A stretch of DNA of 55,803 nucleotides from Pectobacterium brasiliense (GCF_013449685.1 NZ_JACDSF010000001.1:1-55803), one strand, 5' to 3'. Shown: positions 31,570 through 40,835, counted from the stretch's first letter. Numbers and translations are program-made. The notes: generated by a model from the sequence alone, not told the origin.

Positions 31570-32452
31570 TTTTTCCTCCTTTATCAGCGGAGTAGAACAC
31601 CCAGTATTTCGACGACTTAAAGGAGATAGACGCGAATACTGCAACAACCAAGAACAGAACCCATGCCAAGGCAGCACCGTAGCCCATATCGAAATACTTG
31701 AACGCCGTATCGTAGATATAGAGCGAGAACAGGTAGGTATAGTGCGTTGGACCACCGCCAGTAATGACGTAAGGTGCCGTAAACTCCTGGAATGCCTGAG
31801 TGGTCTGCATGATAAAGTTAAAGAAAATAACTGGCGTAATCAGCGGTACCGTTACTTTCAGGAACATTTGCCATTTGGATGCACCGTCGATCATTGCCGC
31901 TTCATACTGAGACTGCGGAACGTTCTGCAATGCAGCCAGGAAGATAACCATGGCGGAACCGAACTGCCATACACGCAACAGCGTTACTGACATCAGTGCC
32001 AGCGACGGTTCGCCCAGCCAGTTGATGGCATCAAAGCCAAACACACCGAGGAAGCTGTTTAACAATCCATCGATGGCGAACAGTGCACGCCACAGAACGG
32101 CAATGGCCACGCTGCTGCCCAGAATAGAAGGCACATAGTAAGCAGTACGGAAGAAGCCGATACCACGTAATTTGAAATTAAGTACAAACGCAATTAACAG
32201 TGCGAAGATTAATTTCAATGGAATGGTCAGAAATACATAGGCAAAGGTGACGCCCATGGATTTCCAAAAGAGATCATCCTCCAGGAACATACGGTGATAG
32301 TTTTCTAACCCCGTAAATTCAGGCGGATTTATCAAATCATACTCAGTAAAACTGAGGATAAATGACGAAACAAAGGGGAAAGCGGTAAAAACTATCAGCC
32401 CTATAATATAGGGGGAGATATAGGCTAACCCCAGCATTCTGTTTTCATTCAT
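31562..32452 (-). CDS. togM: Oligogalacturonide ABC permease TogM
   Basis: An inner-membrane permease of 296 residues (MalF/UgpA type) with six membrane segments. It begins MNENRMLGLAYISPYIIGLI and carries the EAA loop YEAAMIDGASKWQMFLKVTVP. It partners TogN; TogA provides energy and TogB the substrate. It begins 47 bases after pelW ends, within the same transcription unit. Confidence 0.94.
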   Translation of the reverse strand: MNENRMLGLAYISPYIIGLIVFTAFPFVSSFILSFTEYDLINPPEFTGLENYHRMFLEDDLFWKSMGVTFAYVFLTIPLKLIFALLIAFVLNFKLRGIGFFRTAYYVPSILGSSVAIAVLWRALFAIDGLLNSFLGVFGFDAINWLGEPSLALMSVTLLRVWQFGSAMVIFLAALQNVPQSQYEAAMIDGASKWQMFLKVTVPLITPVIFFNFIMQTTQAFQEFTAPYVITGGGPTHYTYLFSLYIYDTAFKYFDMGYGAALAWVLFLVVAVFASISFKSSKYWVFYSADKGGKNG

Positions 32453-32499
32453 AATGCTTACCTATTGATTAATTGTGAACCATTAAAAAAAACATAAAA

Positions 32500-34131
32500 T
32501 TAAGCTGTTAATAACTCTGGATAAATTAATTCCACGTCATAAACAATTCTATTTTCCCCGTTAACGTGAAAATCACCGTGAACATATCCACCTTGTGTCA
32601 GATACGGCGGGATATCGTTTAATTTGTTGCGACAAGCGGCAACGAAAGTCAGTAAAGCCAGCGGATAGCTATCATCCAGACGAACATAACGATGCTGTGC
32701 GGAGCGAACGAACAAACCATGATGAAAGTGTTGTTCAAACAGAACGCCAGCCAGTTGCGCGGCGTAATGTGCCCAGGATTCTGATTGTTTGTGATCGGCC
32801 AGTTCAATGACGGTCAACAAGAGTAACGGGCTGGCGATGTGCTGAATGTCTTCTTTATTCAGCCGCGTCAGCATGGTGTTAACCAGTGCGTACAGATCCT
32901 CATCGCCACTCAGGCGGTAAGCACGAACCAGCGGTAATAAATAGTCACCTTCTAATGCAAACGGTTTTAATTCCGTACCCGCTTTACCATAATAGCCATC
33001 GCGTTTAAAACGGTAGCCAGTCATGTCCTGGCCGTTGTTCCACATCGGGCGCAGTGTATTGCTGGTGACATCGTAGGCGTACTGATAGTAATTTTTTAAC
33101 CCTGAAATAACCCAGTTCAGCATTTCTGCATCAGGCTGTGTGCGGAGAATATCCAGCATTGCCAGTGGGTTATCAATAAGTAGTGGGCGCATGTCACGGA
33201 ACAGTACATTGGCTTCGCGCGCGATTTCACAAAACTCTGAACCAAACTGACGTTGAGCACGATCGCCAAACCAGGACTGTGTCTGGTTGTCGTCTTCGGG
33301 TACAGGCTGGCGCTGCTGTGGTGAACTGAACTGATACACCGGCATACCGGTTTCTGGGTTGCGTGCCAAAACGTATTGGCGATAAAGATGCTTACCCCAG
33401 GCCGCGGCGTGGCTATCGCCTGTGTATTCTGCGTATTTGAACGCGGCATAAATCAGGTCTGTGCCAGCATTAACAAAAGTTAGCCCTTTCGTTAATGGCA
33501 GAATAGGCCACTGTGCCGGATCGACGACATCATGGCGGGCATGCAGGAAAACGTTTGGATCACGTTTTTTGCTGTAATCACCATGACGACCCAGATCCAG
33601 TGAATCCCAGTCCTCGACGTGCGCGTTCCAGAAACCCTGAAAGAAATTCAGCGTCTTTTCCGCATTGACACGGTGCAACAACGCGTAATAGGGAAGGTGG
33701 TGCTTTAATTCATGCACCTGAGCTTTGGACTCTGGCCCTTCGCCTGCTAGCGTATCCAGGTTAATAAAGCGGTGACCGCCCCAGAAGAACAGGCCGCTAT
33801 TATCATCAACGAAATGATCCAAGAAATATTCGCTTTGTGCGATAGCGTGCTGCTGGTAACGCTCATTACCTGTAACAACGCTCATGGCACATAGCGTTCT
33901 TAGCCAATTTTGCTGGCTGGCAAAATTAGAAATAGGTGCGCTATGTCCATCAGGGAATTGCCATACGACCGGCGCATAACTTTCCACATCAAAGCCATCT
34001 GCCAATAATGGCGTAGGTTGACTCTGGCTGCGGCCTTTATCCTGAATGCAGGCAATGTGGCTATCAAGTGCTGCAACCCATTCGTCGAGCTGCGATTTCC
34101 TGCTGGTGTATAAGCTTTCAAAAATACTCAT
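32500..34131 (-). CDS. pelW: Exopectate lyase PelW (PL2)
   Basis: A cytoplasmic pectate lyase of 543 residues (polysaccharide lyase family 2); no signal peptide is present. In soft-rot bacteria PelW cuts imported oligogalacturonides to unsaturated digalacturonate, the substrate of Ogl. Aromatic and basic motifs (FFWGGHRFINLDTL, HHLPYYALLHRVN, WNAHVEDWDSLDLGRHGDYSK) fit the alpha/alpha7 barrel of PL2, which uses Arg as base and a metal site. It is first in the operon with togMNAB, linking uptake to breakdown. A KdgR-like palindrome lies 43-57 bases before the start, so it is likely KdgR-repressed. Confidence 0.92.
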   Translation of the reverse strand: MSIFESLYTSRKSQLDEWVAALDSHIACIQDKGRSQSQPTPLLADGFDVESYAPVVWQFPDGHSAPISNFASQQNWLRTLCAMSVVTGNERYQQHAIAQSEYFLDHFVDDNSGLFFWGGHRFINLDTLAGEGPESKAQVHELKHHLPYYALLHRVNAEKTLNFFQGFWNAHVEDWDSLDLGRHGDYSKKRDPNVFLHARHDVVDPAQWPILPLTKGLTFVNAGTDLIYAAFKYAEYTGDSHAAAWGKHLYRQYVLARNPETGMPVYQFSSPQQRQPVPEDDNQTQSWFGDRAQRQFGSEFCEIAREANVLFRDMRPLLIDNPLAMLDILRTQPDAEMLNWVISGLKNYYQYAYDVTSNTLRPMWNNGQDMTGYRFKRDGYYGKAGTELKPFALEGDYLLPLVRAYRLSGDEDLYALVNTMLTRLNKEDIQHIASPLLLLTVIELADHKQSESWAHYAAQLAGVLFEQHFHHGLFVRSAQHRYVRLDDSYPLALLTFVAACRNKLNDIPPYLTQGGYVHGDFHVNGENRIVYDVELIYPELLTA

Positions 34132-34173
34132 GGAGTACCTTCTTATGGAACCGTGGAACAGTTCCTTATAAAT

Positions 34174-34188
34174 AGAAACACTGTTTTG
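34174..34188 (-). promoter_or_regulatory. KdgR operator of pelW-togMNAB
   Basis: On the minus strand CAAAACAGTGTTTCT agrees with the KdgR core at 13 of 15 positions. It is close to the pelW start. A weaker match (CAAAACAACGTTCCG on the minus strand, near 34256-34271) lies farther upstream. Confidence 0.72.
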
Positions 34189-34338
34189 ATTGATTATATT
34201 GCGCTATTAACCTTGTCGTCATGCACGCAATATCGAAAGTGTGATCAAAGTCGGAACGTTGTTTTGATTTTTTTTAAGAAAGGATTTTGGCAGGAAAAAG
34301 AATCATGAAAAACGAAATAACAACTTGAAAAACAAATA

Positions 34339-34364
34339 AAAAGCACAACCGAAATTGTGCTTTT
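34339..34364. terminator. Terminator after kduD
   Basis: Perfect 10-bp stem AAAAGCACAA / TTGTGCTTTT around CCGAAA, with A and T flanks. It separates kduD from the pelW promoter. Confidence 0.88.
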
Positions 34365-34403
34365 CATCGTCGGTCGGCGAAATGCCGCTAAGAAAAATTG
34401 CGC

Positions 34404-35165
34404 TTAGCGTGCCAGCCAGCCACCATCAACGGCAATCGTGTAACCATTGATGTAGTCAGATGCGCTGGATGCCAGGAAGACCGATGGGCCCATCAGATCC
34501 TGTGGTAAACCCCAACGGCCAGCTGGGATACGATCCAGAATTTCTTTGCTGCGTTCTTCATCGGCACGCAGTTGCTGGGTATTGTTGGTAGCCATATATC
34601 CCGGTGCAATGGCGTTGACGTTGATACCGTGTTTTGCCCACTCGTTCGCCATCAGACGGGTTATACCCATAACGGCGCTTTTTGATGCGGTATAAGAAGG
34701 TACGCGGATACCACCCTGGAAGGACAGCATAGAAGCGATATTGATGATCTTACCGCCTTTACCTTGCTTGATGAACTGGCGAGCAACGGTCTGAGACATA
34801 AAGAAAACGCTCTTAATGTTCAGGTTCATTACGTCGTCCCAGTTTTTTTCGCTGAAATCGATCGCATCTTCACGACGGATGATACCGGCGTTGTTGACTA
34901 GAATGTCAACGTGGCCAAATTCAGCAACAGCTTTCTCTACCAGTTCTGCATGACCAGAGACATTGCTCATGTCGGCGGTCAGGCTGAGGAAGCGACGTCC
35001 CAGTGCGGTGACTTTTTCGATCGTGTCTTTCGGTTCAACGATGTTGACGCCGACGATATCACAGCCTGCTTGTGCCAGACCGATAGCCATGCCTTGACCC
35101 AAACCCGTATCACAACCCGTGATCAGAGCAACTTTACCTTGCAAATCAAAAGAATTTAAAATCAT
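34404..35165 (-). CDS. kduD: 2-dehydro-3-deoxy-D-gluconate dehydrogenase KduD
   Basis: A short-chain dehydrogenase of 253 residues. It reduces 2,5-diketo-3-deoxygluconate to 2-keto-3-deoxygluconate with NADH in the cytoplasm; that product is the KdgR inducer. The NAD motif is TGCDTGLGQG, the structural motif NNAG, the catalytic Ser lies in IASMLSFQG, and YTASK holds Tyr and Lys. Its C-terminal GYTIAVDGGWLAR is typical of KduD. Upstream on the same strand is only a broken kduI, so kduD probably uses the old kduI promoter with its KdgR box, or a promoter in the 84-base gap. Confidence 0.95.
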   Translation of the reverse strand: MILNSFDLQGKVALITGCDTGLGQGMAIGLAQAGCDIVGVNIVEPKDTIEKVTALGRRFLSLTADMSNVSGHAELVEKAVAEFGHVDILVNNAGIIRREDAIDFSEKNWDDVMNLNIKSVFFMSQTVARQFIKQGKGGKIINIASMLSFQGGIRVPSYTASKSAVMGITRLMANEWAKHGINVNAIAPGYMATNNTQQLRADEERSKEILDRIPAGRWGLPQDLMGPSVFLASSASDYINGYTIAVDGGWLAR

Positions 35166-35248
35166 ATCTGTAATCTCTCTATAAGCGACAAAATACTTAG
35201 TCGTTAGCTGTTACTGTAGGGAACACCGGTAATTCCGGTTGAAAGCGA

Positions 35249-35450
35249 TTAACGTAACTCGCTAACCTTGACGTGATCCATGTCACCGAAAACCTGATTC
35301 TCGCCAACCATGCCCCAGATAAAGGTGTAGCGTCTGGTGCTAACACCGGAATGCATCGACCAGATCAGTGAAACCACCGCCCGCTCGTTTTTATTACGCT
35401 ATGACGGGTTCCTGCTGCTGACCCATCATGTGGAAAACTGCCGTTTCATT
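35249..35450 (-). pseudogene. kduI: Truncated, frameshifted kduI remnant
   Basis: On the minus strand one frame encodes [15 protein letters not shown], which aligns with the FHMMGQPQETRHI region of 5-keto-4-deoxyuronate isomerase. After a frameshift, [18 protein letters not shown] and [19 protein letters not shown] follow, and it ends KVSELR-stop, matching the KduI C-terminus. Only about 65 codons of some 278 survive, with a break near 35395. The N-terminal three-quarters, including most metal-binding residues, are gone. Position (immediately upstream of kduD, divergent from kdgF) is where an intact kduI would be expected. Confidence 0.85.
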
Positions 35451-35589
35451 ACTCACTGTTTCTGGTGAAAGCGCCGGGCGAAACAGATGATGTCGCGTGG
35501 CAGTGACAACGTCACCTGTTCCTCAACCTGCCCGGTTCTTTCTTGTTATGCGGGATGATAGTTTGGATGGGATGCGAATTCAATAAAAA

Positions 35590-35604
35590 TGAAATAATGT
35601 TTTA
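35590..35604. promoter_or_regulatory. KdgR operator in the kduI/kdgF divergence
   Basis: TGAAATAATGTTTTA matches the KdgR core TRAAAYRNYGTTTCA at 14 of 15 positions. It lies about 160 bases before kdgF and 140 bases before the kduI remnant, so it could serve either direction. Confidence 0.78.
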
Positions 35605-35764
35605 TTTATTTCTTGAGGGCCGTCATGGTTTTGCTTATTTTATGTTTTTTCTGGTACTGATGTGGCTAAAATGTCGCAATCCATAATCATACCCTCGTTG
35701 TCGTGCACGCTTTGTTGACGCAATAGAAGGTATGGGCAATAAAAGCGTTAGAGGAGAGATAACG

Positions 35765-36097
35765 ATGAGAAGATACTTTATTGATGATGAAACGCCGTGG
35801 GAAGAGCTGGGCGGTGGCATTAAACGTAAAATCATGACGTGGAGCGATGAGCTGATGATGGTTTACGTGCACTTTGATAAAGGTGCGATTGGTACGCCGC
35901 ACTTCCATGAGATTCACGATCAGATTGCTTATGTTGCTGCTGGCAGCTTTGAAGTCGTGATCGAAGGTGAGAAACGTATCCTGAAAACCGGCGACGCCTA
36001 TCTGGCAGTGAAAAACGAGATGCACGGCGTGGTCTCGCTGGAAGACGGCAGTGTCCTGATCGATGCTTTCTCGCCTAAGCGAGCGGATTTCCTGTAA
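35765..36097 (+). CDS. kdgF: Pectin degradation protein KdgF (cupin)
   Basis: A small single-domain cupin of 110 residues. KdgF is known to convert the 4,5-unsaturated galacturonate released by lyases to linear 5-keto-4-deoxyuronate. Metal-binding motif residues lie in GTPHFHEIHDQIAYV (three His and a Gln), and a further His lies in KNEMHGVV. The ATG at 35765 has GAGGAGA upstream; an in-frame ATG at 35732 lacks one. It diverges from the kduI/kduD strand. A hairpin (AAGCGTG / CACGCTT, 36105-36136) follows as terminator. Confidence 0.94.
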   Translation: MRRYFIDDETPWEELGGGIKRKIMTWSDELMMVYVHFDKGAIGTPHFHEIHDQIAYVAAGSFEVVIEGEKRILKTGDAYLAVKNEMHGVVSLEDGSVLIDAFSPKRADFL

Positions 36098-36104
36098 TGC
36101 TTCC

Positions 36105-36138
36105 AAGCGTGGTCAGCCAATAGACTGATCACGCTTTC
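36105..36138 (+). terminator. Terminator of kdgF
   Basis: AAGCGTG and CACGCTT arms, with inner TCAG / CTGA pairing, followed by TTCG. It is a plausible rho-independent stop, although the T-run is short. Confidence 0.65.
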
Positions 36139-36192
36139 GTTATATCCCGCGATGTCCGCTTTTCTATTCTTCTACTTCTTTATTCCTAATCC

Positions 36193-36858
36193 CTAGACTA
36201 ACTGCTCAGTAGTCAACTGATTCAGAGAGTCCAGCTTATAATCGGCTAGCGCCCAGCGTGCGTCATCGCGAAACTCAGCCTGTGGAATAACGATTGAACG
36301 CATACGTGCCGCTTTGGTTGCGATCATGCCGTTCACCGAGTCTTCCAGCGTCACACACTGTGTCGGAGGAACGCCGAGTCCGTTTGCCGCATTCAAATAC
36401 ACGTCTGGATGAGGCTTGCTATACGGCAGTGTCTCGGCTGACATTAAGACATCAAAGTAGTGCTCCAGATTAAACATTCGTAGCACCTGCTGCTGCATGC
36501 GGAGCGGCGAAGCGGAAGCCAGCCCGATTTTGAGATTCTGTTCGCGACACAGTTGCAGCGCATGTTCGACGCCGGGCAGGAGAGGACGCTGTTCGGCAAC
36601 GAGTTCAATGGCGCGATCGATAATACGGCGGACAACCTCGTCTCGGGCCGGTGTCGCCCAGGGAGCGCGTTGATACCAGAGTTCGACCACCATATCGATG
36701 CGTAAACCCAGAGTATCTTTCATGGATTCTCGTAGTGAAATATCGACGCCAAGCGAGGCGATAACCTCCAGTTCGGCTTTGTCCCACAACGGTTCTGAAT
36801 CAATCAGCAGCCCATCCATATCGAAAATCGCCGCGCGTATAGAAGAATCAAAGGACAT
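36193..36858 (-). CDS. hxpB: HAD-IA sugar phosphatase HxpB (YniC)
   Basis: A phosphatase of 221 residues (2-deoxyglucose-6-phosphatase group). Motif I FDMDGLLIDSEP carries the nucleophile Asp and the acid/base Asp, motif II is LASASP, motif III Lys lies in YSKPHPDVYL, and motif IV is VTLEDSVNG. The helical cap lies between motifs I and II (about 20-90). E. coli YniC hydrolyses hexose and 2-deoxyhexose phosphates. Its neighbours yniB and yniA match E. coli order. Confidence 0.92.
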   Translation of the reverse strand: MSFDSSIRAAIFDMDGLLIDSEPLWDKAELEVIASLGVDISLRESMKDTLGLRIDMVVELWYQRAPWATPARDEVVRRIIDRAIELVAEQRPLLPGVEHALQLCREQNLKIGLASASPLRMQQQVLRMFNLEHYFDVLMSAETLPYSKPHPDVYLNAANGLGVPPTQCVTLEDSVNGMIATKAARMRSIVIPQAEFRDDARWALADYKLDSLNQLTTEQLV

Positions 36859-37153
36859 ACCACTGGCTCCGTCAGCAAAGGAAAAGAAAATTTACGGGTA
36901 GACTATACCTTAAATAAGTTGAGTTTCAGGGCACGATGCGAGCATTGTGAACAACGTGAAGTACTGAGTGTCAGGGGGAGCCCTTGGAAGGGCTTAATGT
37001 ACACGTAGCGTGATGTATGACGGAGTCAATCGCTATTGTGGCCGATCAGGCGGTGCGGGAGATAAAGTGTTGACTGCGCGTAAAGTTACAGTAGGCTACC
37101 CGTCGTACTAAAACGATATATTACCGATGTTGCGTCGCTAAGAAGGGGTTCTC
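36859..37153. other. yniC-yniB divergent region with a solo ERIC-like end
   Basis: About 295 bases between divergent genes. At 36904-36925 TATACCTTAAATAAGTTGAG is about 80% identical to the left end of the ERIC element at 38744, but the rest of the element is missing. No small gene like E. coli yniD was found. The remaining sequence holds the yniB promoter; AAGAAGGGG before the yniB ATG is its ribosome site. Confidence 0.45.
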
Positions 37154-37702
37154 ATGACGTATCAACAGGCTGGCCGTATTGCCGTCGTTAAACGCATTGC
37201 CGGATGGATCCTTTTTATTCCCGCGCTGCTTTCAACCTTCGTCTCGCTAGCTAATTATCTTTATGCTTATACCCAGAAAAAACAGGGTATTGATGCTGTT
37301 CTTCTGGATTTTGTGCACCTGATGGTCGATATGGTGCGCTTTAATACGCCTTTCCTGAATATTTTCTGGTACAACTCGCCAGTACCCGATTTTACGCGTT
37401 TTTTCAGTGGGGCGACGCTGATGTTTTGGCTGCTCTACATCCTGATTTTTGTTGGCCTGGCTTTGCAGGTGTCGGGTGCCCGCATGTCGCGTCAGGCGAA
37501 GGCCATTAAGGAAGGCATTGAAGATCAACTGATTCTGGAAAAGATGAAAGGTGATTGCGGGAATACGCGTGAGACGTTGGAATCACGTGTTGTTTTTCCT
37601 GGACACACGATTTTTGTGCAATTCTTTCCGCTTTATATCCTGCCGATGATTGTCGCGGCTATTGGCTATCTGGTGTTACGTTTATTAGGATTGCCAGTCT
37701 GA
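37154..37702 (+). CDS. yniB: YniB family inner membrane protein
   Basis: A protein of 182 residues (E. coli 178) with about four membrane segments (about 14-36, 70-90, 88-110, 150-175). It begins MTYQQAGRIAVVKRI, like E. coli, and shares NTPFLNIFWYNSP and SGARMSRQAKAIKEG. Function is unknown. It is flanked by yniC and yniA as in E. coli and ends in a perfect convergent terminator. Confidence 0.9.
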   Translation: MTYQQAGRIAVVKRIAGWILFIPALLSTFVSLANYLYAYTQKKQGIDAVLLDFVHLMVDMVRFNTPFLNIFWYNSPVPDFTRFFSGATLMFWLLYILIFVGLALQVSGARMSRQAKAIKEGIEDQLILEKMKGDCGNTRETLESRVVFPGHTIFVQFFPLYILPMIVAAIGYLVLRLLGLPV

Positions 37703-37708
37703 TTGACG

Positions 37709-37733
37709 GTCTGGCGCAATGATTGCGCCAGAC
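37709..37733. terminator. Convergent terminator yniB/yniA
   Basis: Perfect 11-bp stem GTCTGGCGCAA / TTGCGCCAGAC with a three-base loop. Confidence 0.75.
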
Positions 37734-37789
37734 GCCGTATTCTTCTCACCTTTAGAGCAAACACTTCCTCTTAGTGCAACTGTCCCGCC

Positions 37790-38650
37790 TTAGATCAAAA
37801 GCTGCCGTTCAATGAGCTGTTGCGCGTCAACAATATGCTTGACGCCGAAAAGATTGGCGCGGTTAAGCAGATAATAAATCTGGTAAATGGGCTGGCGATC
37901 GATAAAGCCTTTATCCAGTGGCCATACGCTCTGGTAACCGTCATAAATCTGTGGGGGCAGGGATGGATAGCGCGGCAGCATCGCCAAATCACATTCTCTG
38001 TCTCCCCAATAGCAGGCCGGATCGAACAGATAAGCCCCGTCCTGACTATTCGCACAGTTATCTGGCCATAGGTCACCGTGCAGGAGCGACGGCTGAGGCT
38101 GATGTCCTGCCAAACGTTCCTCAACGCGTGCGATCAGCGTTTCAATGTGACCGAAATGCATCCCTTTTTCCGCCGCCAACTGCAACTGCCAGCCAATACG
38201 CTGTTCGGCAAAAAAGGTCGCCCAGCGCCGCTGCCAGCTGTTTGGCTGAGGCGTTGTTGAGAGGTCATTATCGAAATCCAGCCCAAATTGTGGCTGGTCG
38301 CTCCACTGGTGCAGGCGAGCTAACTGTTCACCCAGGCACCAGGCGCTGTGCGCATCCAACGGTTTGACGGGAAGATATTGCAGAAGCAGGAAACTGTTAT
38401 CGCGTGAGCTACCGACCCCATAGACGGTGGGGACACGCACCGTATTACTGCGGCTCAGCAAATGAAGTTGATCGGCTTCAGCCGTGAATTTGGGCAGCAT
38501 TTCACGACTATCGCATTTTACGAAGACGTCATGCTCGCCGTAACGGATGTACCAGGCTGGATGTATTTCACCGCCGGATAATTCGCGACGTTCCTGAATA
38601 TCCGCAGCACCGTGATGTTCTTCCAAAAGTCGGCTGATAGCTTGCCACAT
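37790..38650 (-). CDS. yniA: Fructosamine kinase family protein YniA
   Basis: A protein of 286 residues, full length. The kinase signature SLLHGDLWPDNC (catalytic Asp) and the metal motif YLFDPACYWGDRECDLAM mark the fructosamine/ketosamine-3-kinase family, with the ATP-binding Lys in DVFVKCD. Such enzymes phosphorylate protein-bound ketosamines, leading to deglycation. The exact substrate in bacteria is not fixed. It is convergent with yniB. Confidence 0.92.
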   Translation of the reverse strand: MWQAISRLLEEHHGAADIQERRELSGGEIHPAWYIRYGEHDVFVKCDSREMLPKFTAEADQLHLLSRSNTVRVPTVYGVGSSRDNSFLLLQYLPVKPLDAHSAWCLGEQLARLHQWSDQPQFGLDFDNDLSTTPQPNSWQRRWATFFAEQRIGWQLQLAAEKGMHFGHIETLIARVEERLAGHQPQPSLLHGDLWPDNCANSQDGAYLFDPACYWGDRECDLAMLPRYPSLPPQIYDGYQSVWPLDKGFIDRQPIYQIYYLLNRANLFGVKHIVDAQQLIERQLLI

Positions 38651-38743
38651 AAGGTCATCCTCCCGTTGATGTTGCCTGATACCCTGCTGTTCACTGGGGT
38701 GATTCGTTTACGGTAACCCATTGAGCGCAATAAAAATGGAATC

Positions 38744-38941
<198 letters not shown>

Positions 38942-39057
38942 TAGCACAGTGATAACCGATCGGTGGAGATAGCGCGAAACAAGTATAGTCGGAATTAAAC
39001 ATCACGGAGTTAGGATGGCGCTCAATCTGTTTGATGAAAAAATAAAATAGGGATAAG

Positions 39058-39091
39058 TGACGTAACCGGTGGTTATTTTCCGGTTACGTCA
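39058..39091 (-). terminator. Hairpin after sitD
   Basis: Perfect 12-bp stem TGACGTAACCGG / CCGGTTACGTCA around a 10-base loop, followed on the minus strand by a T-rich stretch after a few bases. It is a likely transcript end of sitABCD. Confidence 0.7.
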
Positions 39092-39117
39092 TGCTAAAGG
39101 ACTTATAGAAAAAAGGA

Positions 39118-39975
39118 TTACAGTGCGTCGGTGATAGCCTGAGAGGTTGCCTGACGACGCAATTTAAGCTGGTGGTAGGTCAGTGCTAGCGTAAAGAACA
39201 GGGCCTGAACGATGACGATACAAGGGCCTGTGGCGCCATCGATGTAGAAACTGATCAGGGTGCCGGCAATACAGGAAATGACGGAAACCAGCGTGGCGAC
39301 GAGAACCATCCGCTCGAAGCGCTTACAGACCATGAAGGCAATAATGCCCGGCGCAATCAGCATCGCAATCACCAGAATAACGCCGACGGCCTGTAAGGAT
39401 GCGACAATCGTCATCGCCAGCAGGCTCAGCAATCCGTAGTGCAGCAGCTTAACGGGCAGACCAATGACGCGAGCATGATTGGGATCGAAGCAGTACAGCA
39501 TAAAATCTCGGCGCTTTAACAAGATGATGGCCAGCGTCACCCCAGCGATCAGTAAGATTTGCGTCAGCTCTTGCTGAGTGATGCCCAGCACGTTACCAAA
39601 CAGAATATGGTTCAGGTGCTGATCGGTATCGATGCGCGCAAACATCACAAGCCCCAGCGCAAACATGCCGGAAAAGATGATCCCCATAACTGTGTCTTCT
39701 TTGACCCGGCTGTGTTCCTTCACGTAGCCCGTTGCGACCGCACAAAAAATACCGGAAACGAAAGCCCCGATGACTAATGGGATCCCCAGTAAAAACGCAA
39801 CAACGATGCCTGGCAGCACCGCATGGGAAATAGCATCACCCATTAGTGACCAGCCTTTCAGCACCAGATAACACGAGAGCACGGCGCAGACCGTACCGGT
39901 GACGACGGCGGCGAGTAACGCACGCTGCATGAACGGGTAGGACAGGGGATCGATGAGCCAGCTAATGAGCGTCAT
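39118..39975 (-). CDS. sitD: Mn/Fe ABC transporter permease SitD
   Basis: An ABC-3 family inner-membrane permease of 285 residues with about eight hydrophobic helices. It shares LKGWSLMGDAISHAVLPGI and RDFMLYCFDPNHARVIGLP with SitD/YfeD. It pairs with SitC to import chelated iron and manganese. The sitC stop and sitD start overlap by four bases (ATGA), so it is last in the tightly packed sitABCD operon. Confidence 0.94.
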   Translation of the reverse strand: MTLISWLIDPLSYPFMQRALLAAVVTGTVCAVLSCYLVLKGWSLMGDAISHAVLPGIVVAFLLGIPLVIGAFVSGIFCAVATGYVKEHSRVKEDTVMGIIFSGMFALGLVMFARIDTDQHLNHILFGNVLGITQQELTQILLIAGVTLAIILLKRRDFMLYCFDPNHARVIGLPVKLLHYGLLSLLAMTIVASLQAVGVILVIAMLIAPGIIAFMVCKRFERMVLVATLVSVISCIAGTLISFYIDGATGPCIVIVQALFFTLALTYHQLKLRRQATSQAITDAL

Positions 39976-40835
39976 AATGCATCTCCTGATTGATCGCGTA
40001 ACCGCAGGCGGCGCGATGCTAGCAACCCGTGCTTGGGTGCAAAGACAAACGCCAACAGGAAGACGACGGTTTGCAACGTGACAATCACGCCGCCGGTTGC
40101 ACCATCAAGGAAGAAACTTAGATACGCCCCGACGGCGCTGGTGATCGCACCCAGTGCAATAGAAATGACAACCAGACGACCAAATCTATCGGTGAGCAGG
40201 TAAGCCGTGGCACCCGGCGTAATCACCATCGCGATCACCAAAATCGCCCCGACAGTTTGCAACGCAGCGACCGTACAGGCACTCAGCAGCGTAAAGAACA
40301 GAATTTTTAGCTTCAGCGGGGAAAGGCCAATGGAGCGGGCATGGTTCTCATCAAAGAACACGGCCAGCAGATCTTTCCACAGCAGGCACAGAATCACGAA
40401 CGTTACGCCGATGATGATTTCAACTTGCAGAATATCTTCGTCAGCAATACCTAAAATATTGCCAAAAATGATGGATTGCACGTTAACCGATGTCGGGTTG
40501 AGCGAAATAATCAGCAGGCCGACGGCGAAAAACGTGGAGAAAATAAAGCCGATAATCGCATCTTCACGCAATCGGGTAATGTGACGAATCAGGGTCATCG
40601 CCAGCGCGGCGAGCATGCCGGTAAAAAATGCACCTGCCGCGTAGGGCAAGCCCAGCGCATAGGCTCCTGCGACACCGGGGACGACGGAGTGGGAGAGCGC
40701 ATCGCCCATCAGCGACCAGCCTTTCAGCATCAGGTATGCCGAAAGAAAAGCACACACGCCGCCGACAATCGCGCTGACCCAGATCGCCTTGACCATGTAA
40801 TTATAGCTGAATGGCTGCAACAGGATATCGATCAT
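39972..40835 (-). CDS. sitC: Mn/Fe ABC transporter permease SitC
   Basis: An ABC-3 family permease of 287 residues, paralogous to SitD. It shares LMLKGWSLMGDALSHSVVPG and AVFFDENHARSIGLSPLKL with SitC/YfeC. Its ATG overlaps the sitB stop by one base (TGATG). Membrane segments are spread over the whole length, with a short charged C-terminus (RRLRLRDQSGDAL). Confidence 0.94.
   Translation of the reverse strand: MIDILLQPFSYNYMVKAIWVSAIVGGVCAFLSAYLMLKGWSLMGDALSHSVVPGVAGAYALGLPYAAGAFFTGMLAALAMTLIRHITRLREDAIIGFIFSTFFAVGLLIISLNPTSVNVQSIIFGNILGIADEDILQVEIIIGVTFVILCLLWKDLLAVFFDENHARSIGLSPLKLKILFFTLLSACTVAALQTVGAILVIAMVITPGATAYLLTDRFGRLVVISIALGAITSAVGAYLSFFLDGATGGVIVTLQTVVFLLAFVFAPKHGLLASRRLRLRDQSGDAL

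Noticed and set aside
34240-34275. Second KdgR box and CRP half-site before pelW
   Set aside because: Core matches only 12 of 15; kept as a remark under the stronger site.
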